Origin: Paenibacillus sp. IHBB 10380
GTDB lineage: Bacteria > Bacillota > Bacilli > Paenibacillales > Paenibacillaceae
Reading direction: 5' to 3'
Assembly (NCBI RefSeq): GCF_000949425.1
Contig: NZ_CP010976.1
Coordinates: forward strand, 1,488,001-1,552,000
Length of the DNA: 64,000 nt
Shown here: in pieces, positions 36,521-45,047 of the stretch
Layout of the letters: every line of letters starts with the position of its first letter
How positions within the stretch are numbered: the first letter of the stretch is position 1
Notes under the pieces: generated by a model
Seen by the model: the letters and a program-made list of their open reading frames with translations, nothing else
Databases searched by the model: none
Told to the model about the DNA's origin: nothing
Translations under genes and position numbers: made by a program

Positions 36521-36556
36521 GAAGCTTCCCCCGTACTTGAGCCGGGGGAGCTTCTG
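36521..36556 (+). terminator. Terminator-like hairpin in the gap before the sensor kinase
   Basis: Arms GAAGCTTCCCCCG and CGGGGGAGCTTC with a 7-9 nt loop, followed within 12 nt by eight Ts. It would end any transcript coming from the lipoprotein gene. Confidence 0.65.
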
Positions 36557-36619
36557 TGTTTAACTTTTTTTTAGTTTTCGTACCACTGTTGTTAAAAAAA
36601 GTTTAATGTTAGACTGAGG

Positions 36620-36696
36620 AGTGTTATTAAGCCAACGGGAAAATTAGTGGCAAAGGGTAATTCCCTTTGCGTGAAGAATAGCTAATTAATAACACT
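36620..36696. repeat. Nested inverted-repeat element
   Basis: An outer perfect 11-bp inverted repeat (AGTGTTATTAA with TTAATAACACT) encloses an inner hairpin with 8-bp arms GCAAAGGG/CCCTTTGC and a 5-nt loop. Neither is followed by a T run, and no coding frame crosses the 77 bp. It could be a structured leader, small RNA or the ends of a tiny insertion. Other than this, the relic and the terminator, 36369-36912 holds no gene. Confidence 0.5.
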
Positions 36697-36912
36697 ATTA
36701 AAGTTTAAAAAATTAGCTGGTATAAGTAAGCCATCAATAAAACATATAGGGAGTAAACGATGTCTACATTATAAAGACTGTTTTGCCCGAATAACTAGTG
36801 ATAAGTCATTTGAGACTATATGATATAAATGGTTATATGCATAGTGATAGATTTATAAGAAAGGCTCAATAAATATCTACTTTAACTGGATTAATGGCTG
36901 GTGGTGTAAAGA

Positions 36913-38238
36913 ATGTTTCATATCATTATGGTTATTCAAATATTTAGCTTCTTTTGTATTTTTCAATCCATTTCACGTTATCCATTTACAATCAGAGAAA
37001 TAACAATTTGGTTAGTGGTATTTCTAATGATTGGATGGGTTTCCACTTATTTTATCGGCGTATGGGGGGCCGTTACGCTATTTGGTTGTTTTATTGGCAT
37101 ATCCTACTATAAAAATCATAAGACTTTGACCGCTTTAGGTGTGTTTTACGGTGCCTATGCTTTGGTCATGAATTCATTTTTAGGTTATCTCGCAGCAGAT
37201 CCGATGACATGGTTCGTTGAATTCATCTTTAGACAATCATCAGCCAATATTGAATATCTTCCGTATCTTTTTACGGCTATGGCACCGCCTATCATCAATG
37301 AAATCGGGCTTAGAGGTGTACGTCACTATTTTCCGCAGCTCAACAAGGATCTCATACAGGAATCCAGTAAAGTCATTCTTTTTCCGGTGATTGTTCTATT
37401 CATAATCATTATAGTTTCGGTCTATCCGATTCTATCTATTGGCAATCGAACGGGGGATTATAGTTCCTTCCATAGAACAATACTTTTAGGCATGTGGTTG
37501 CTATTTATTATTGCTTTGTTATATATGCAGTTTCAATACAATCATATTCGAAAAAGGGAAATTGAAAAGGCCAAAAGTGAGCAATTGGAGCAATTAAAGG
37601 ATTACGCAGCACAGCTCGAAAAAATCTATGATGAATTCAGGGGTTTTCGTCATGACTATGCGAATATCCTATTGACGCTGGAGGATGGGATCTATAGGGA
37701 AGATTGGGATCAAGTCAAACACGTCTATGAAAACACGGTTAAGCCGACGGGGCAATTGATGCGGAAGAATGAATACAGCTTTGTGAAACTAAGGAACCTT
37801 CATGTCTCAGAGGTTAAAAGTATCTTGGCAGCCAAAATCATTATGGCTCAACAAATGAAAATAGATGTTACGTTAGAAATCGAAGAACCGATTCATGCGA
37901 TTCAGATGGAATTGATTTCTTTTACCCGGATTCTTTCTATTTTATTAGATAATGCGATTGAAGCAGCGGCGAAGACGGAAGAACCCAAGCTTTGGATTGT
38001 GTTATTGGAAGATGCTATGGTTCAACGAATTATAATAGAAAACAGTAACGAAGAGAAAGTCAATTTACGGAGGCTGGAAGAACGCGGATACTCCTCCAAA
38101 GGTAAGGGACGTGGCCTTGGTTTATATAATGTACAGCAAATCTTAAAAGAAAATAAATATGCTTCACTAGAAACAGAAGCCCACTCTCATCTATTCTCAC
38201 AAACGCTAATCTTAAGAAAGACTGGAGAACGGGAATGA
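36913..38238 (+). CDS. GHKL sensor histidine kinase, AgrC-like
   Basis: 441 residues. About six membrane segments lie in residues 1-205, then a coiled stretch and a dimerisation helix with phospho-acceptor His247 in FRGFRHDYANILLTL. The ATPase is of the GHKL/HATPase_c_5 type (LDNAIEAAAKTEEPKLWIV and SSKGKGRGLGLYNVQQIL). This is the kinase type that partners LytTR regulators, including peptide quorum sensors. It overlaps the regulator gene by ATGA. No signal-peptide gene or AgrB-like processor is present nearby. The ribosome site (GGTGGTG) is moderate. Confidence 0.9.
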   Translation: MFHIIMVIQIFSFFCIFQSISRYPFTIREITIWLVVFLMIGWVSTYFIGVWGAVTLFGCFIGISYYKNHKTLTALGVFYGAYALVMNSFLGYLAADPMTWFVEFIFRQSSANIEYLPYLFTAMAPPIINEIGLRGVRHYFPQLNKDLIQESSKVILFPVIVLFIIIIVSVYPILSIGNRTGDYSSFHRTILLGMWLLFIIALLYMQFQYNHIRKREIEKAKSEQLEQLKDYAAQLEKIYDEFRGFRHDYANILLTLEDGIYREDWDQVKHVYENTVKPTGQLMRKNEYSFVKLRNLHVSEVKSILAAKIIMAQQMKIDVTLEIEEPIHAIQMELISFTRILSILLDNAIEAAAKTEEPKLWIVLLEDAMVQRIIIENSNEEKVNLRRLEERGYSSKGKGRGLGLYNVQQILKENKYASLETEAHSHLFSQTLILRKTGERE

Positions 38239-38972
38239 ATATTTTTATATTAGAGGATCATTTGATCCAGCAGCAACGTTTAGAACGAATCATTAAAACA
38301 TTGTCGTTAAAGCATCAGATTCGTTACCGAAATCTAATTTCGACCGCCAAACCTGACCATTTATTATCGCAAATTGAACAAGTGGCCAATCATCAATTGT
38401 ACTTTCTGGACTTGGAGATCAAAAACGAGAAGCATACGGGGCTCGCTGTGGCGAAGGAGATCAGAAAAAAAGATCCCTATGGCACGATTGTTTTTGTCAC
38501 CACACATTCCGAGTTAGCACCCAAAACCTTTGCCTATCGGGTGGCTGCTTTAGATTTTATTGAAAAGGATTTACCAGAAGAAGAATTTATTCAAAAAGTT
38601 GAAGCGTGTCTATTAATTGCCGATGAGCGCAGAACCATTCCGGTAAGTCCCGATCTTTTTTCTTTTGAGAATAAATACACCAGCTTTCAAATTCCCTTTT
38701 CAGATATTCTGTATTTCGAGACCATTGAAATCGCACATAAAATAAGATTAATTACGAAATCTAAAGTACTTGATTTTTATGCCGAATTGCATGAAATTGC
38801 GGAATCTGATGAACGCCTCTTCCGTTGCCATCGCGCATTTGTTGTGAATTTAGCCAATATTAGATCCATAGATAAAAAGAACAAGCTTGTCTTGTTCGAC
38901 CATGATGAAAGTTGTTCCGTGTCAAGAAGACTGCAAAAGGAAACCATTGAAAAGATGGAAGCATTAAGATGA
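38235..38972 (+). CDS. LytTR response regulator, AgrA-like
   Basis: 245 residues. The receiver has acidic ED at 7-8 (IFILEDHL), phospho-acceptor Asp59 in YFLDLEIKNEKHTG and Thr in FVTTHSELA. From about residue 140 a LytTR DNA-binding domain follows (ILYFETIEIAHKIRLIT, later FRCHRAFVVNLANIRSID). It is translationally coupled to the kinase. The expected target is the ABC transporter operon that starts 270 bp downstream beyond a terminator. Confidence 0.93.
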   Translation: MNIFILEDHLIQQQRLERIIKTLSLKHQIRYRNLISTAKPDHLLSQIEQVANHQLYFLDLEIKNEKHTGLAVAKEIRKKDPYGTIVFVTTHSELAPKTFAYRVAALDFIEKDLPEEEFIQKVEACLLIADERRTIPVSPDLFSFENKYTSFQIPFSDILYFETIEIAHKIRLITKSKVLDFYAELHEIAESDERLFRCHRAFVVNLANIRSIDKKNKLVLFDHDESCSVSRRLQKETIEKMEALR

Positions 38973-39028
38973 AAAGAGTTTCCTAATGATCGTTCCTGAG
39001 AATTTAGGGTATACATGTTACATATGAA

Positions 39029-39072
39029 GTGCTAGTAGCTATGTCTTCCATGGCTGCTGGCGCTTCTTTTTT
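39029..39072 (+). terminator. Strong terminator after the two-component genes
   Basis: A 15-bp stem (GTGCTAGTAGCTATG with CATGGCTGCTGGCGC, using G-U pairs) with a 5-nt loop and then TTCTTTTTTTT. It separates the regulatory genes from the transporter genes, which therefore need their own promoter in 39073-39244. Confidence 0.8.
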
Positions 39073-39244
39073 TTGGCTCAAAAGAGTACCGTTTATGAAG
39101 GTTAAAGGACTGTTGGTGATATTGCTATCTGGAATCTAACTCAAAAGCCTTATGCTAGGAATGCAGCAGGAGGCAAGGCCACACTTAATAGGTTAAGTGG
39201 TCTGCAATTGCCAAAACTAGAGCGGAAATAAGGAGCGAACAGTC

Positions 39245-39970
39245 ATGGAAACAATGATCCAAATCAATCAATTATCCAAAGCCTATAAAGGTACCGAAAT
39301 CGTGTCGAATGTCACCATGCATATTGAAAAAGGGGAGATTTACGGGTTCTTAGGACCGAATGGTGCAGGGAAGACCACAATCATGAAGATGATTCTGAAT
39401 TTGGTGAAGCCCACATCAGGTGAGATCCGGATCAGCAATCAACTTGTATCCCATACGTCTTATCAATATTTAGAAAATATCGGCAGTATCATTGAATACC
39501 CCGTTTTTTATGAGCGCCTAACCGCTGTTGAAAACTTAAAGCTTCATTGTAAATACGTTGGGTATGCTGGTGAGAATCGAATTCAAGAAGTGTTAGAAAC
39601 CGTGGGCTTAAAAGGCGTGGAACATAAAAAAGTGCATGAATTTTCATTAGGCATGAAACAACGTTTGGGAATTGCCAGAGCCATTATGACCAAGCCGCCC
39701 CTTTTGATTTTGGATGAGCCGATTAATGGGCTGGACCCGGTAGGAATTAAAGATATTCGAATGCTGTTACTGAAGCTAAAGAATGAGTACGGTGTAACGA
39801 TTTTAGTATCCAGCCATATTGTTTCGGAGATTGAATCGATTGCGGATACGATCGGCATTATCCATCATGGAACCTTATTGAAGGAAGTGAAGATGGCTGA
39901 AATCCGAAAAGAAAGTAATTTAGAAGAGTACTTCCTAAATATTATTCAAGGAGGCAGACAACATGTTTAA
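39245..39970 (+). CDS. BcrA-type ABC transporter ATP-binding protein
   Basis: 241 residues: Walker A GPNGAGKTT near residue 38, signature FSLGMKQRLGIARA, Walker B LLILDEPINGLDP, and the H loop SSHIVSE. The family is that of bacitracin/lantibiotic resistance (BcrA, LanF). AAGGAGCG precedes the ATG. It overlaps the permease gene by 8 bp and lies downstream of an AgrC/LytTR-type pair, so self-protection against a peptide antibiotic or export of one is likely. No antibiotic synthesis genes are seen. Confidence 0.92.
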   Translation: METMIQINQLSKAYKGTEIVSNVTMHIEKGEIYGFLGPNGAGKTTIMKMILNLVKPTSGEIRISNQLVSHTSYQYLENIGSIIEYPVFYERLTAVENLKLHCKYVGYAGENRIQEVLETVGLKGVEHKKVHEFSLGMKQRLGIARAIMTKPPLLILDEPINGLDPVGIKDIRMLLLKLKNEYGVTILVSSHIVSEIESIADTIGIIHHGTLLKEVKMAEIRKESNLEEYFLNIIQGGRQHV

Positions 39971-40667
39971 ACTAATAAAAATAGAATGGAATAAAAATAA
40001 CCTAGCAGGATATGGGATAAAGGCTCTGATTTGTATGGTTTTTATTTTTGGAATGGTGGGAGGAATGGCTTTAATGTCAAATGCTCAAAATGAACCTATG
40101 TTTTTAGATTTTACAGCCTTTATGTCACTGGCCAATATCTTTATTCGTATTACCTTTGTCGTTTTTTCAGCCATCATTATTTCTAGGTTAGTGATTGATG
40201 AATATAAGAATAAAACCATTCAATTGCTATTTACTTATCCCATACAACGCAAAAAAGTGATTCAAGCAAAGTTAATGATTGTTCTTGGTTTCTGTTTCTT
40301 CAGTGTCGTGATTTCCACCTTAATCATTGAAGTATTGACAATCTTATTAAATCCGTCAGTTCATTTTTTCGAAACGCCAGCGTCGATGGGAGAATTGTTG
40401 GTTACTATTCCATCCATCTTAATCGCTTCAGCTATGACAGCTGGCTTAAGTCTTATTCCTTTGTCTTTCGGCATGCGTAAAAAGTCTACTGCCACAACAA
40501 TTACGAGTTCAGTGATCATAGGAACACTGCTAAATGCTACGGTTTCTGATGGAAGCAGTTCAGTAACTATGTTTCAATTTATAGTCGTACCTACAGTTTT
40601 CTGTTTGTTTGGTCTAGCTGTAGCTTATCTATCGTATCGAAAAATTGACAGAATAGATGTTGCATAA
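39963..40667 (+). CDS. ABC-2 type permease, BcrB-like
   Basis: 234 residues with six membrane segments. The order of hydrophobic stretches and the loop VIDEYKNKTIQLLFTYPIQRKKVIQAKL are typical of permeases paired with BcrA-type ATPases. It starts inside the end of the ATPase gene with GGAGG upstream. Together they form a four-part exporter of peptide antibiotics or a flippase-like complex in the cytoplasmic membrane. Confidence 0.88.
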   Translation: MFKLIKIEWNKNNLAGYGIKALICMVFIFGMVGGMALMSNAQNEPMFLDFTAFMSLANIFIRITFVVFSAIIISRLVIDEYKNKTIQLLFTYPIQRKKVIQAKLMIVLGFCFFSVVISTLIIEVLTILLNPSVHFFETPASMGELLVTIPSILIASAMTAGLSLIPLSFGMRKKSTATTITSSVIIGTLLNATVSDGSSSVTMFQFIVVPTVFCLFGLAVAYLSYRKIDRIDVA

Positions 40668-40712
40668 TCAATTAAACTTCTACAAATTTTTAACTAGAAA
40701 AGAGAGGTAATC

Positions 40713-41471
40713 ATGAAAACAAATAAGTGGATTTGGCTAGTTATGATAGTTGGTTTGGTGGGAGTACTTTTTATGACTTCGCAATTTGGATCTAAAAAGT
40801 TGGAGATAACAGAACACATCTCATCGGAAGAAGTTCAAAGCATTGAAATCATGAATGATTCATGGGATATTGAAGTGAAAGAATCAATAGACAATCAGGT
40901 TTATGTAGACATTACGGGCAAGCAGAAGGATAAGAAGAAAGCTCCTGTTGTAGTGACTCATAAAGATAATCAATTAATCATTCAACAACATAAACAAATT
41001 GGTGGGGCCTTCTCGGCCTTTACTTTTGAGAAAGAGGGAACCATCACGATTTTAATTCCAAAAAATACAGTAGAACAAGTTACATTGATAAATAATGAAG
41101 GAGATCTCAATATTCAAACGTTAGCAACCCAAAAGCTAACGCTTCAAAATCAAGCGGGTAATGTAAAATTCAATCAAGTTGAAGCATCAGTTTTGAATGT
41201 TTTTTCTAAAAATGGCGAAATAGTTATAAAGAGGGTAGATGAAAAAGGTGAAATGAACGTTGAAACAGAAACGGGTGATATTCAAGTTGCTTATCAAAAT
41301 GCGCCATCCAGCTTGAAAGTAGCAGTGGAAAATGCTAAAGGAGATACAACGGTTAACTTGGCGAATCTCTCAACTACGAAAAATACAGACGCGGAAGTAC
41401 ATGGAACCATTGGCGCTGGGGAGAATTCATTACATGTCAAAAGTTATTCTGGAAGCATTGGTATTAAATAA
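40713..41471 (+). CDS. DUF4097 family protein with N-terminal anchor
   Basis: 252 residues. One membrane helix at residues 5-22 and then a right-handed beta-solenoid-like domain with repeating strands (TEHISSEEVQSIEIMNDSWD, TILIPKNTVEQVTLINNEG, NVETETGDIQV, NSLHVKSYSGSIGIK) as in the DUF4097 adhesin-like family. AAGAGAGG lies before the ATG. In Firmicutes these proteins often follow BcrAB-type or PadR-HAAS genes and are suspected of envelope sensing or anti-sigma-like roles. It is the last gene of the transporter operon. Confidence 0.85.
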   Translation: MKTNKWIWLVMIVGLVGVLFMTSQFGSKKLEITEHISSEEVQSIEIMNDSWDIEVKESIDNQVYVDITGKQKDKKKAPVVVTHKDNQLIIQQHKQIGGAFSAFTFEKEGTITILIPKNTVEQVTLINNEGDLNIQTLATQKLTLQNQAGNVKFNQVEASVLNVFSKNGEIVIKRVDEKGEMNVETETGDIQVAYQNAPSSLKVAVENAKGDTTVNLANLSTTKNTDAEVHGTIGAGENSLHVKSYSGSIGIK

Positions 41472-41530
41472 AAGAGAGACTGCTCAGAAGTCACCAAAAG
41501 CGACATAAGGCAGTCCCCAAACTCTAGAAA

Positions 41531-42337
41531 CTAGTCTATAATTTTTTGTAAGCTTTCTGCTCTTTGTTTAACATCATTAATGGCTGTTTTGATATTACTA
41601 GTAAGATTCTCTATTTCTGCACTTAAATCATTAAGTTCACTTACAGCAAAAATATTTGCTTCCAATACAAGAGAATTTGAAGATACAATCAAGGATTTTT
41701 GACTATCTATATACGATTTTTTTGTATCCAGTGCTTCCTTATATTTTTTCAAAGATTCAGTATAGGCGTTGTGTTGATTTGAATATTGAGCTGGTGGTTC
41801 TAATCCCTCCAAATCAATAATGTCCGTATTTGCACTAGCACTTAGGTCTTCTAATTCTTTAGTGGTTTCATTCACATCCTCAAAAGTATTCATCAATACT
41901 ACAAATTTATTAGACTTGCTCATTAAGTTTTCATTAACTTTCACATGATAATTCAGAATGTTTAGTGTAGAATCATCTAATTTATTTAAATAATCTATCT
42001 GCTTGCTAAACAATTTTAATTTTTCGTCAGAATATTCTTTTAAAAGTAGCACATCTTTTGACAATTTAGACAATGTCTCTGTTCCTTCATTCAATTCTGA
42101 AAGTTTTGAATGAGCTTCAATTTTATAAATGTTATTTTCTTTGATTTTAGAAATATAGCTCTCATATTCCTTACTATTTCCATCTTTTAGCTTCTCAATA
42201 TCTGTACTAAATTTAGAAAAGTTTTTAGCCTCAAAGGCTTTATCTGCATCTGATGTTACCTCTTGAATATTGATAGAACTACAGGCTGTTAATAAAACAA
42301 AAACAAGCCCTAATAATATGCTCTTCGATGATTTCAT
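41531..42337 (-). CDS. Helical lipoprotein of unknown function
   Basis: 268 residues. Signal peptide GLVFVLLTAC with Cys19 as lipidation site, and then almost continuous amphipathic helices with heptad character (NIYKIEAHSKLSELNEGTET, LVLEANIFAVSELNDLSAEI). GGGGG is 6 nt before the ATG. It is convergent to the DUF4097 gene. The product should sit on the outer face of the membrane as a coiled-coil bundle. No family is recognised. Confidence 0.78.
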   Translation of the reverse strand: MKSSKSILLGLVFVLLTACSSINIQEVTSDADKAFEAKNFSKFSTDIEKLKDGNSKEYESYISKIKENNIYKIEAHSKLSELNEGTETLSKLSKDVLLLKEYSDEKLKLFSKQIDYLNKLDDSTLNILNYHVKVNENLMSKSNKFVVLMNTFEDVNETTKELEDLSASANTDIIDLEGLEPPAQYSNQHNAYTESLKKYKEALDTKKSYIDSQKSLIVSSNSLVLEANIFAVSELNDLSAEIENLTSNIKTAINDVKQRAESLQKIID

Positions 42338-42479
42338 GATTATCCCCCATCTGTAATATATTCGATCATTTTACCAATAGATGAAATATATAACAATGAA
42401 GATAATGGGAAATATTAAACCTCCTGATTAAAAATAGATTAATGTCGAATGCATAGTTTTCCTGCGATTACCCAAGAAA

Positions 42480-42767
42480 TTAAAAATAACTGGACAAGCT
42501 ATTGGTGCAGATGCAGGCTGTTATGACTCTACTAATACAAATTTGATAAATATTTTAGAGGTGAACAACCGAAATATTACTGTGATGGAGTACTTTAAAT
42601 TACTAGCTACAATCGCTGGTAATGATGCAACGATAACCGGCAATCTTCGATCAACCTTTAGTGATGTAACCTTGGATGGAGTAGCTAAAACTCCAGTGAA
42701 AGACGCGGTGGATTACGCTACAATATCGATAAGTGGAAATAGTGCGACTATCATTGTAAAAAAGTAA
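42480..42767 (+). pseudogene. Coding remnant without a start (C-terminal part of an exported protein?)
   Basis: The frame reads LKITGQAIGADAGCYDSTNTN then NRNITVMEYFKLLATIAGND and TFSDVTLDGVAKTPVKDAV, closing with ISISGNSATIIVKK at the stop 42765-42767. It looks like a real domain, but there is no ATG or ribosome site before it; the first in-frame TTG/GTG codons (42543, 42561) lack a site. A short protein from 42561 cannot be excluded. Probably the tail of a deleted secreted protein. Confidence 0.45.
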
Positions 42768-42787
42768 ATAGAGTGTTTGCCGCCTTC

Positions 42788-42831
42788 AAAGCCGCACTTG
42801 CTTAATATGCAAAGTGTGGTCTTTATTTTTT
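42788..42831 (+). terminator. Terminator
   Basis: Arms AAAGCCGCACTTGC and GCAAAGTGTGGTCTTT with one mismatch and G-U pairing, followed by ATTTTTT. It follows the coding remnant at 42767. Confidence 0.65.
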
Positions 42832-42923
42832 GCTGAATTTATTGATTTTTATAACTTTTTGTAAATAATAATCGTTTAATATGTGAAGATAAATTTTATT
42901 GGATATGAAGGAGGAGGATGTAA

Positions 42924-44066
42924 ATGAATAGAAAGAAAAATATCTTATGTTTAATGGCGTTCACTTTATTGCTGCTTCAATTCCCTTTTAAAACTGACGC
43001 AGCAAGCTCATCCGTTAAGGCGATAGTCGAGTTGGGGGAATCTAAACGACTATCTGAATTAAAAGATCCACTAATTATCACTGATGGAAGAGTATTGGTT
43101 CCGATTCGTGAAGTTGGAGATTTATTAAGTTTAAAGGTATTCTGGGATCAGAAAACAAAAACTGCAGAACTGTATGGTGTAAAAAAGGAAATTAGTTTGA
43201 AATTAGGTAGCAAAACCGCTTATGTTAATAAGAAAAATGTTACACTTGATGTTCCAGCAAAAGTGGTCAATGGTAAGACATACATTCCGCTAAGATTTGT
43301 GGCTGAATCTTTAAATGAGAAAGTACAGTGGGATTCAAAGGGAAAAGTGCTATCTATCCCTAACACCTATGCCATGGGAATGGATGGAAATATTACATTT
43401 TGGTTGAATAGAAAGAGTGGAGAGCTTTATCAGGGCATAGGAAAAGAAGCCGCTTCTAAAATTGGGGAATTAGAAATAAGAGTAGAGGAATTAAGAAAAC
43501 TAAAAGTAGAGCGTTTATCTGATACAACATTTTATATCAAATTATACGAAGCAGTGGGAACATCAGCGGTTGTTAAAAGATCTGGACAAGTATTTGTAGT
43601 AAATGGAAAGGTATCTAAAGAAGCACAATATTCTTTTTTGGGATATTACCCTGACACGAATATAGAACAGTCTCAAGGCAATGTATTGCTGACGGACGGT
43701 AAGAAAGCGGAATTTTGGAATAGCAAGGGCAATGTTGTATTTTCTTATGATTTGACAGAACTTGTTGGAAAAGATGAGATTTATATGATTGAACATCACG
43801 CAAAAGAGTATATGGTATTGAGGGAATACACGACACAGCATCTTATTCTTTATGATTTTATAAAGAAGAAGGCTATTTATGTTCATGAGGTAATTTCATT
43901 AACACCATATGAACAACAATATTTAAAGGAAATTGCACTGGACAGAATGGGTGATCAAGATCCGGAACACATTATTCATTTTGTTAAAGAGGATAAAGGT
44001 GTTTTGATGTTTGAATATAAAAGCAAAGAAACAGAAAAAATCAATACTTACAAATACAAATTATAG
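42924..44066 (+). CDS. Secreted protein with copper amine oxidase N-terminal (stalk) domain
   Basis: 380 residues. A signal peptide ends near TDA/ASS at residue 26. Residues 35-145 carry the duplicated copper-amine-oxidase-N motif (DGRVLVPIREVGDLLSLKVF and NGKTYIPLRFVAESLNEKV), a common wall-associated stalk module in Paenibacillus. The remaining 230 residues are beta-rich with spaced aromatic strands (SFLGYYPDTNIEQ, KAEFWNSKGNVVFSYDL), suggesting a propeller-like body. GGAGGAGG is 7 nt before the ATG. The function is unknown; it acts outside the cell. Confidence 0.82.
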   Translation: MNRKKNILCLMAFTLLLLQFPFKTDAASSSVKAIVELGESKRLSELKDPLIITDGRVLVPIREVGDLLSLKVFWDQKTKTAELYGVKKEISLKLGSKTAYVNKKNVTLDVPAKVVNGKTYIPLRFVAESLNEKVQWDSKGKVLSIPNTYAMGMDGNITFWLNRKSGELYQGIGKEAASKIGELEIRVEELRKLKVERLSDTTFYIKLYEAVGTSAVVKRSGQVFVVNGKVSKEAQYSFLGYYPDTNIEQSQGNVLLTDGKKAEFWNSKGNVVFSYDLTELVGKDEIYMIEHHAKEYMVLREYTTQHLILYDFIKKKAIYVHEVISLTPYEQQYLKEIALDRMGDQDPEHIIHFVKEDKGVLMFEYKSKETEKINTYKYKL

Positions 44067-44163
44067 ATGAAAAATGGTCGTAGAATCTGTTAATAACCTA
44101 CTGTCTTATCTTATGAAATACGTCTGTTGCAATATAGGAAGTTATGATACTAAAAGGTAACGG

Positions 44164-44214
44164 AAGCACCGTCCACTAATCGCGTAATTGTGGTTTTTGA
44201 ACGGTGCTTTTTTT
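44164..44214 (+). terminator. Terminator after the stalk-domain protein
   Basis: Arms AAGCACCGT and ACGGTGCTT with a 28-nt loop, followed by a run of Ts. The remaining 120 bp up to 44336 show no gene. Confidence 0.7.
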
Positions 44215-44336
44215 GTTTTATTTTGGAAAGGGGGAAAGGCATGGTTCCTGTTAAAATAAATTGTAAAACAATGTGGTATCCACCTTCTATTCCTTATTTT
44301 GTACTTACCTATGGGACATGGGATTAAATGTTTTAA

Positions 44337-44387
44337 TTGTCACGATTCCGTGACAATGGTATTATTTTCATATTAAGATACCATTAC
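44337..44387. promoter_or_regulatory. Two inverted repeats in front of the TelA-module operon
   Basis: TTGTCACGATTCCGTGACAA (44337-44356) is a perfect 8-bp inverted repeat with a 4-nt centre. Overlapping its end, AATGGTAT ... ATACCATT (44355-44387) forms a second repeat with a 16-nt spacer. They lie 25-75 bp before the first gene and look like regulator sites over a promoter. Confidence 0.5.
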
Positions 44388-44410
44388 TTGGAACATGGAT
44401 GGAGGAATTT

Positions 44411-44995
44411 ATGGGGCATCTATTGTGTTTTCAGGTCATTTTATCGAATGGGGAAAGACTGTGGCCCGCATCTATTTTTCCTGCCCGGGACGAGATCATG
44501 CCGTTAAAGGATTTACAAATGGTTCGTAAACTGCTGGAACGAGATGGAAAAGTAATCATTTCTGTTATTGCTTACGATGTTCAAGGGGAAAGGTTGCAAG
44601 GGCATAGACAGGTATTTGCGAAAGATGAGCTCTCTATGATTCAAGGTCCCATTTCATCTTTTCCTCCGTATGGCATCAGCGTCAATGAAGTATTCGGTTT
44701 ATCTGAAGCGGCTCGACTGTGGGGAATTGAAGGCGGGGGAGCGACAATTCGTAAAGCTCTAGAGCGCGGTGAGTTTAGTCCAAGTGAGATTCGTAAATCG
44801 GATGGGATATTGCTTGTTACTTTTTCTGGAATGCAACGTAGATACAATGCAGTGATGAAAAACCAGTGGATGGAGATACATACTTATTTCGTTCAAGAAG
44901 GAGTAATCCTAGATGTACCTGAGAACCTTCATAGATCATATAACAACTCATTATCGACCATTTCACGACGCCATCGCAAGGCATCAGAAATCTAA
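44411..44995 (+). CDS. HTH-domain protein, first gene of the TelA/VWA module
   Basis: 194 residues. The first 85 are a beta-rich unknown domain (HLLCFQVILSNGERLWPAS, VISVIAYDVQGERLQGHRQV). Residues 95-160 contain an HTH-like unit, VNEVFGLSEAARLWGIEGGG then TIRKALERGEFSPSEIRKSD, similar to HTH modules that recognise conditional start sites in Firmicutes. ATG 44411 has GGAGG 5 nt upstream; the longer start at 44399 would place that site inside the frame. It lies 52 bp before the membrane protein gene and may regulate the operon through the palindromes upstream. Confidence 0.7.
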   Translation: MGHLLCFQVILSNGERLWPASIFPARDEIMPLKDLQMVRKLLERDGKVIISVIAYDVQGERLQGHRQVFAKDELSMIQGPISSFPPYGISVNEVFGLSEAARLWGIEGGGATIRKALERGEFSPSEIRKSDGILLVTFSGMQRRYNAVMKNQWMEIHTYFVQEGVILDVPENLHRSYNNSLSTISRRHRKASEI

Positions 44996-45047
44996 TACAC
45001 CCGCGTTCATTTTAACTTGTCCTGTAATATTTGCAGAGGAGGATTGA

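Noticed and set aside
39042..39141. Possible AgrD-like short peptide frame beginning MSSMAAGASFFWLK
   Set aside because: The start region is exactly the stem of a strong terminator (GTGCTAGTAGCTATG and its partner) and lacks a ribosome site.
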